Assembly (NCBI RefSeq): GCF_000949455.1
Contig: NZ_JXXK01000068.1
Location: forward strand, 1 to 5,469
Source: Ruthenibacterium lactatiformans
GTDB lineage: Bacteria > Bacillota > Clostridia > Oscillospirales > Ruminococcaceae
Reading direction: 5' to 3'
DNA: 5,469 bases
Part shown: piece by piece, positions 5,178 to 5,469 of the stretch
Layout of the letters: every line of letters begins with the position of its first letter
Position numbering within the stretch: the first letter of the stretch is position 1
Made by a program: the position numbers and the translations under genes
Notes under the pieces: generated by a model
The model's input: only the letters and a program-made list of their open reading frames with translations
Databases searched by the model: none
Told to the model about the DNA's origin: nothing

Positions 5178-5469
5178 TCAGGTCATCTGCATATCAAATT
5201 GCGGCTCCGGGGACTCCATGATCTGTTCCAAATGCCGCGGGTCTACGATGGCCTCGCTTTCGTTCCTGCCAGTGAACAGGGCCAGGATGTGTTCCTTCCG
5301 AATCTGCGCCTCATACACCGTTCCGTCCTCACCGAAGCGGTGGGCGAACCTGTCCGCCGTTTTCCGATCCAGTGTCCAGGACAGCGCCCTGATATTTTTG
5401 GCGTTGTAGGGGGTAACGCCCCGATAGACCGTCACTGTATCCTCCAGCGCCTGGTGTGCGGTGCGTTTC
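5178..5469 (-). CDS. ADP-ribosyltransferase-like protein, C-terminal part (N-terminus beyond window)
   Basis: The frame is open to the right edge, giving 96 visible residues up to TGA 5178. Reading from the edge, VTVYRGVTPY (12-21) carries the Arg of a YRG motif, LSWTLDRKTADRFAHRFG (29-46) has an S-x-T motif followed by a helix, GTVYEAQIRKEHILALF (49-65) looks like two beta strands, and NESEAIVDP (69-77) gives E-x-E. That order (Arg, S-x-T, E-x-E) is the signature of R-S-E type ADP-ribosyltransferases, which move ADP-ribose from NAD+ to a target. A GTG at 5435 has a GGAGG five bases ahead, but the preceding residues (HQALEDT) also read as protein, and the fold needs more N-terminal sequence, so I treat the gene as continuing past the edge. 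Whether it is an active toxin, a phage-type modifier or an inactive relative cannot be told. Confidence 0.7.
   Translation of the reverse strand, partial: KRTAHQALEDTVTVYRGVTPYNAKNIRALSWTLDRKTADRFAHRFGEDGTVYEAQIRKEHILALFTGRNESEAIVDPRHLEQIMESPEPQFDMQMT

Noticed and set aside
1..5469. CRISPR array, tRNA, rRNA or insertion-sequence ends
   Set aside because: No regularly spaced direct repeats, cloverleaf-like sequence, rRNA signature or transposase-like protein was seen on either strand.

Overview
The window looks like an accessory region of a moderately GC-rich Gram-positive gut-type bacterium, probably class Clostridia. The evidence is the strong purine-rich ribosome binding sites (GGAGG types), GTG as well as ATG starts, signal peptides of Gram-positive style, and small tightly packed genes of the kind carried by integrative conjugative elements. 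No integrase, relaxase or type IV secretion ATPase lies in the window, so 'mobile element' is inference. All credible genes are on the minus strand and are read from right to left; the plus-strand open frames are shadows.

Right end (5469 to about 4550): the C-terminal 96 residues of a protein with ADP-ribosyltransferase-like motifs (YRG, SWT, ESE). After a 142-base gap holding a five-codon mini-ORF with a very good ribosome binding site comes a very acidic 117-residue protein of lower GC. Two hairpins close this block. The second (4549-4594) has a T6 tract on the minus strand and looks like a true intrinsic terminator.

Middle (4532 to 3163): a 73-codon Cys-rich small protein with an awkward start, an unrecognised helical 144-residue protein with a GTG start, a 187-residue hypothetical protein, and a likely 38-residue small protein. 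The first two abut directly (TGA then GTG), and spacing stays tight after that, so this is probably one operon.

Dam-like methyltransferase (about 3071 to 2268): an orphan D12-class DNA N6-adenine methyltransferase with clear SAM-binding and DPPY motifs. Its leader is odd. Hairpins sit at 3087-3139, a strong ribosome binding site serves only a two-codon ATG-GTA-TAG mini-ORF, and the first canonical in-frame start is 22 bases from that site. Motif spacing suggests the protein originally began about four residues earlier, where an ATA codon now stands.

Left end (2255 to 1): a small protein whose coding signal appears to change frame near 2180-2200; a 171-residue lipoprotein-like membrane protein with a lipobox and a second hydrophobic segment; and, translationally coupled to it through ATGA, a large exported protein open to the left edge. 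The exported protein has a signal peptide, a Cys-containing N-terminal region and at least three Ig-like repeats.

In sum, the right half reads as small defence or accessory cargo, the centre as an orphan methyltransferase that may protect the element's DNA, and the left as a cell-surface module. Two genes (the methyltransferase and the small protein after it) look one base out of frame near their starts. That could reflect real regulation, decay, or single-base sequencing errors.
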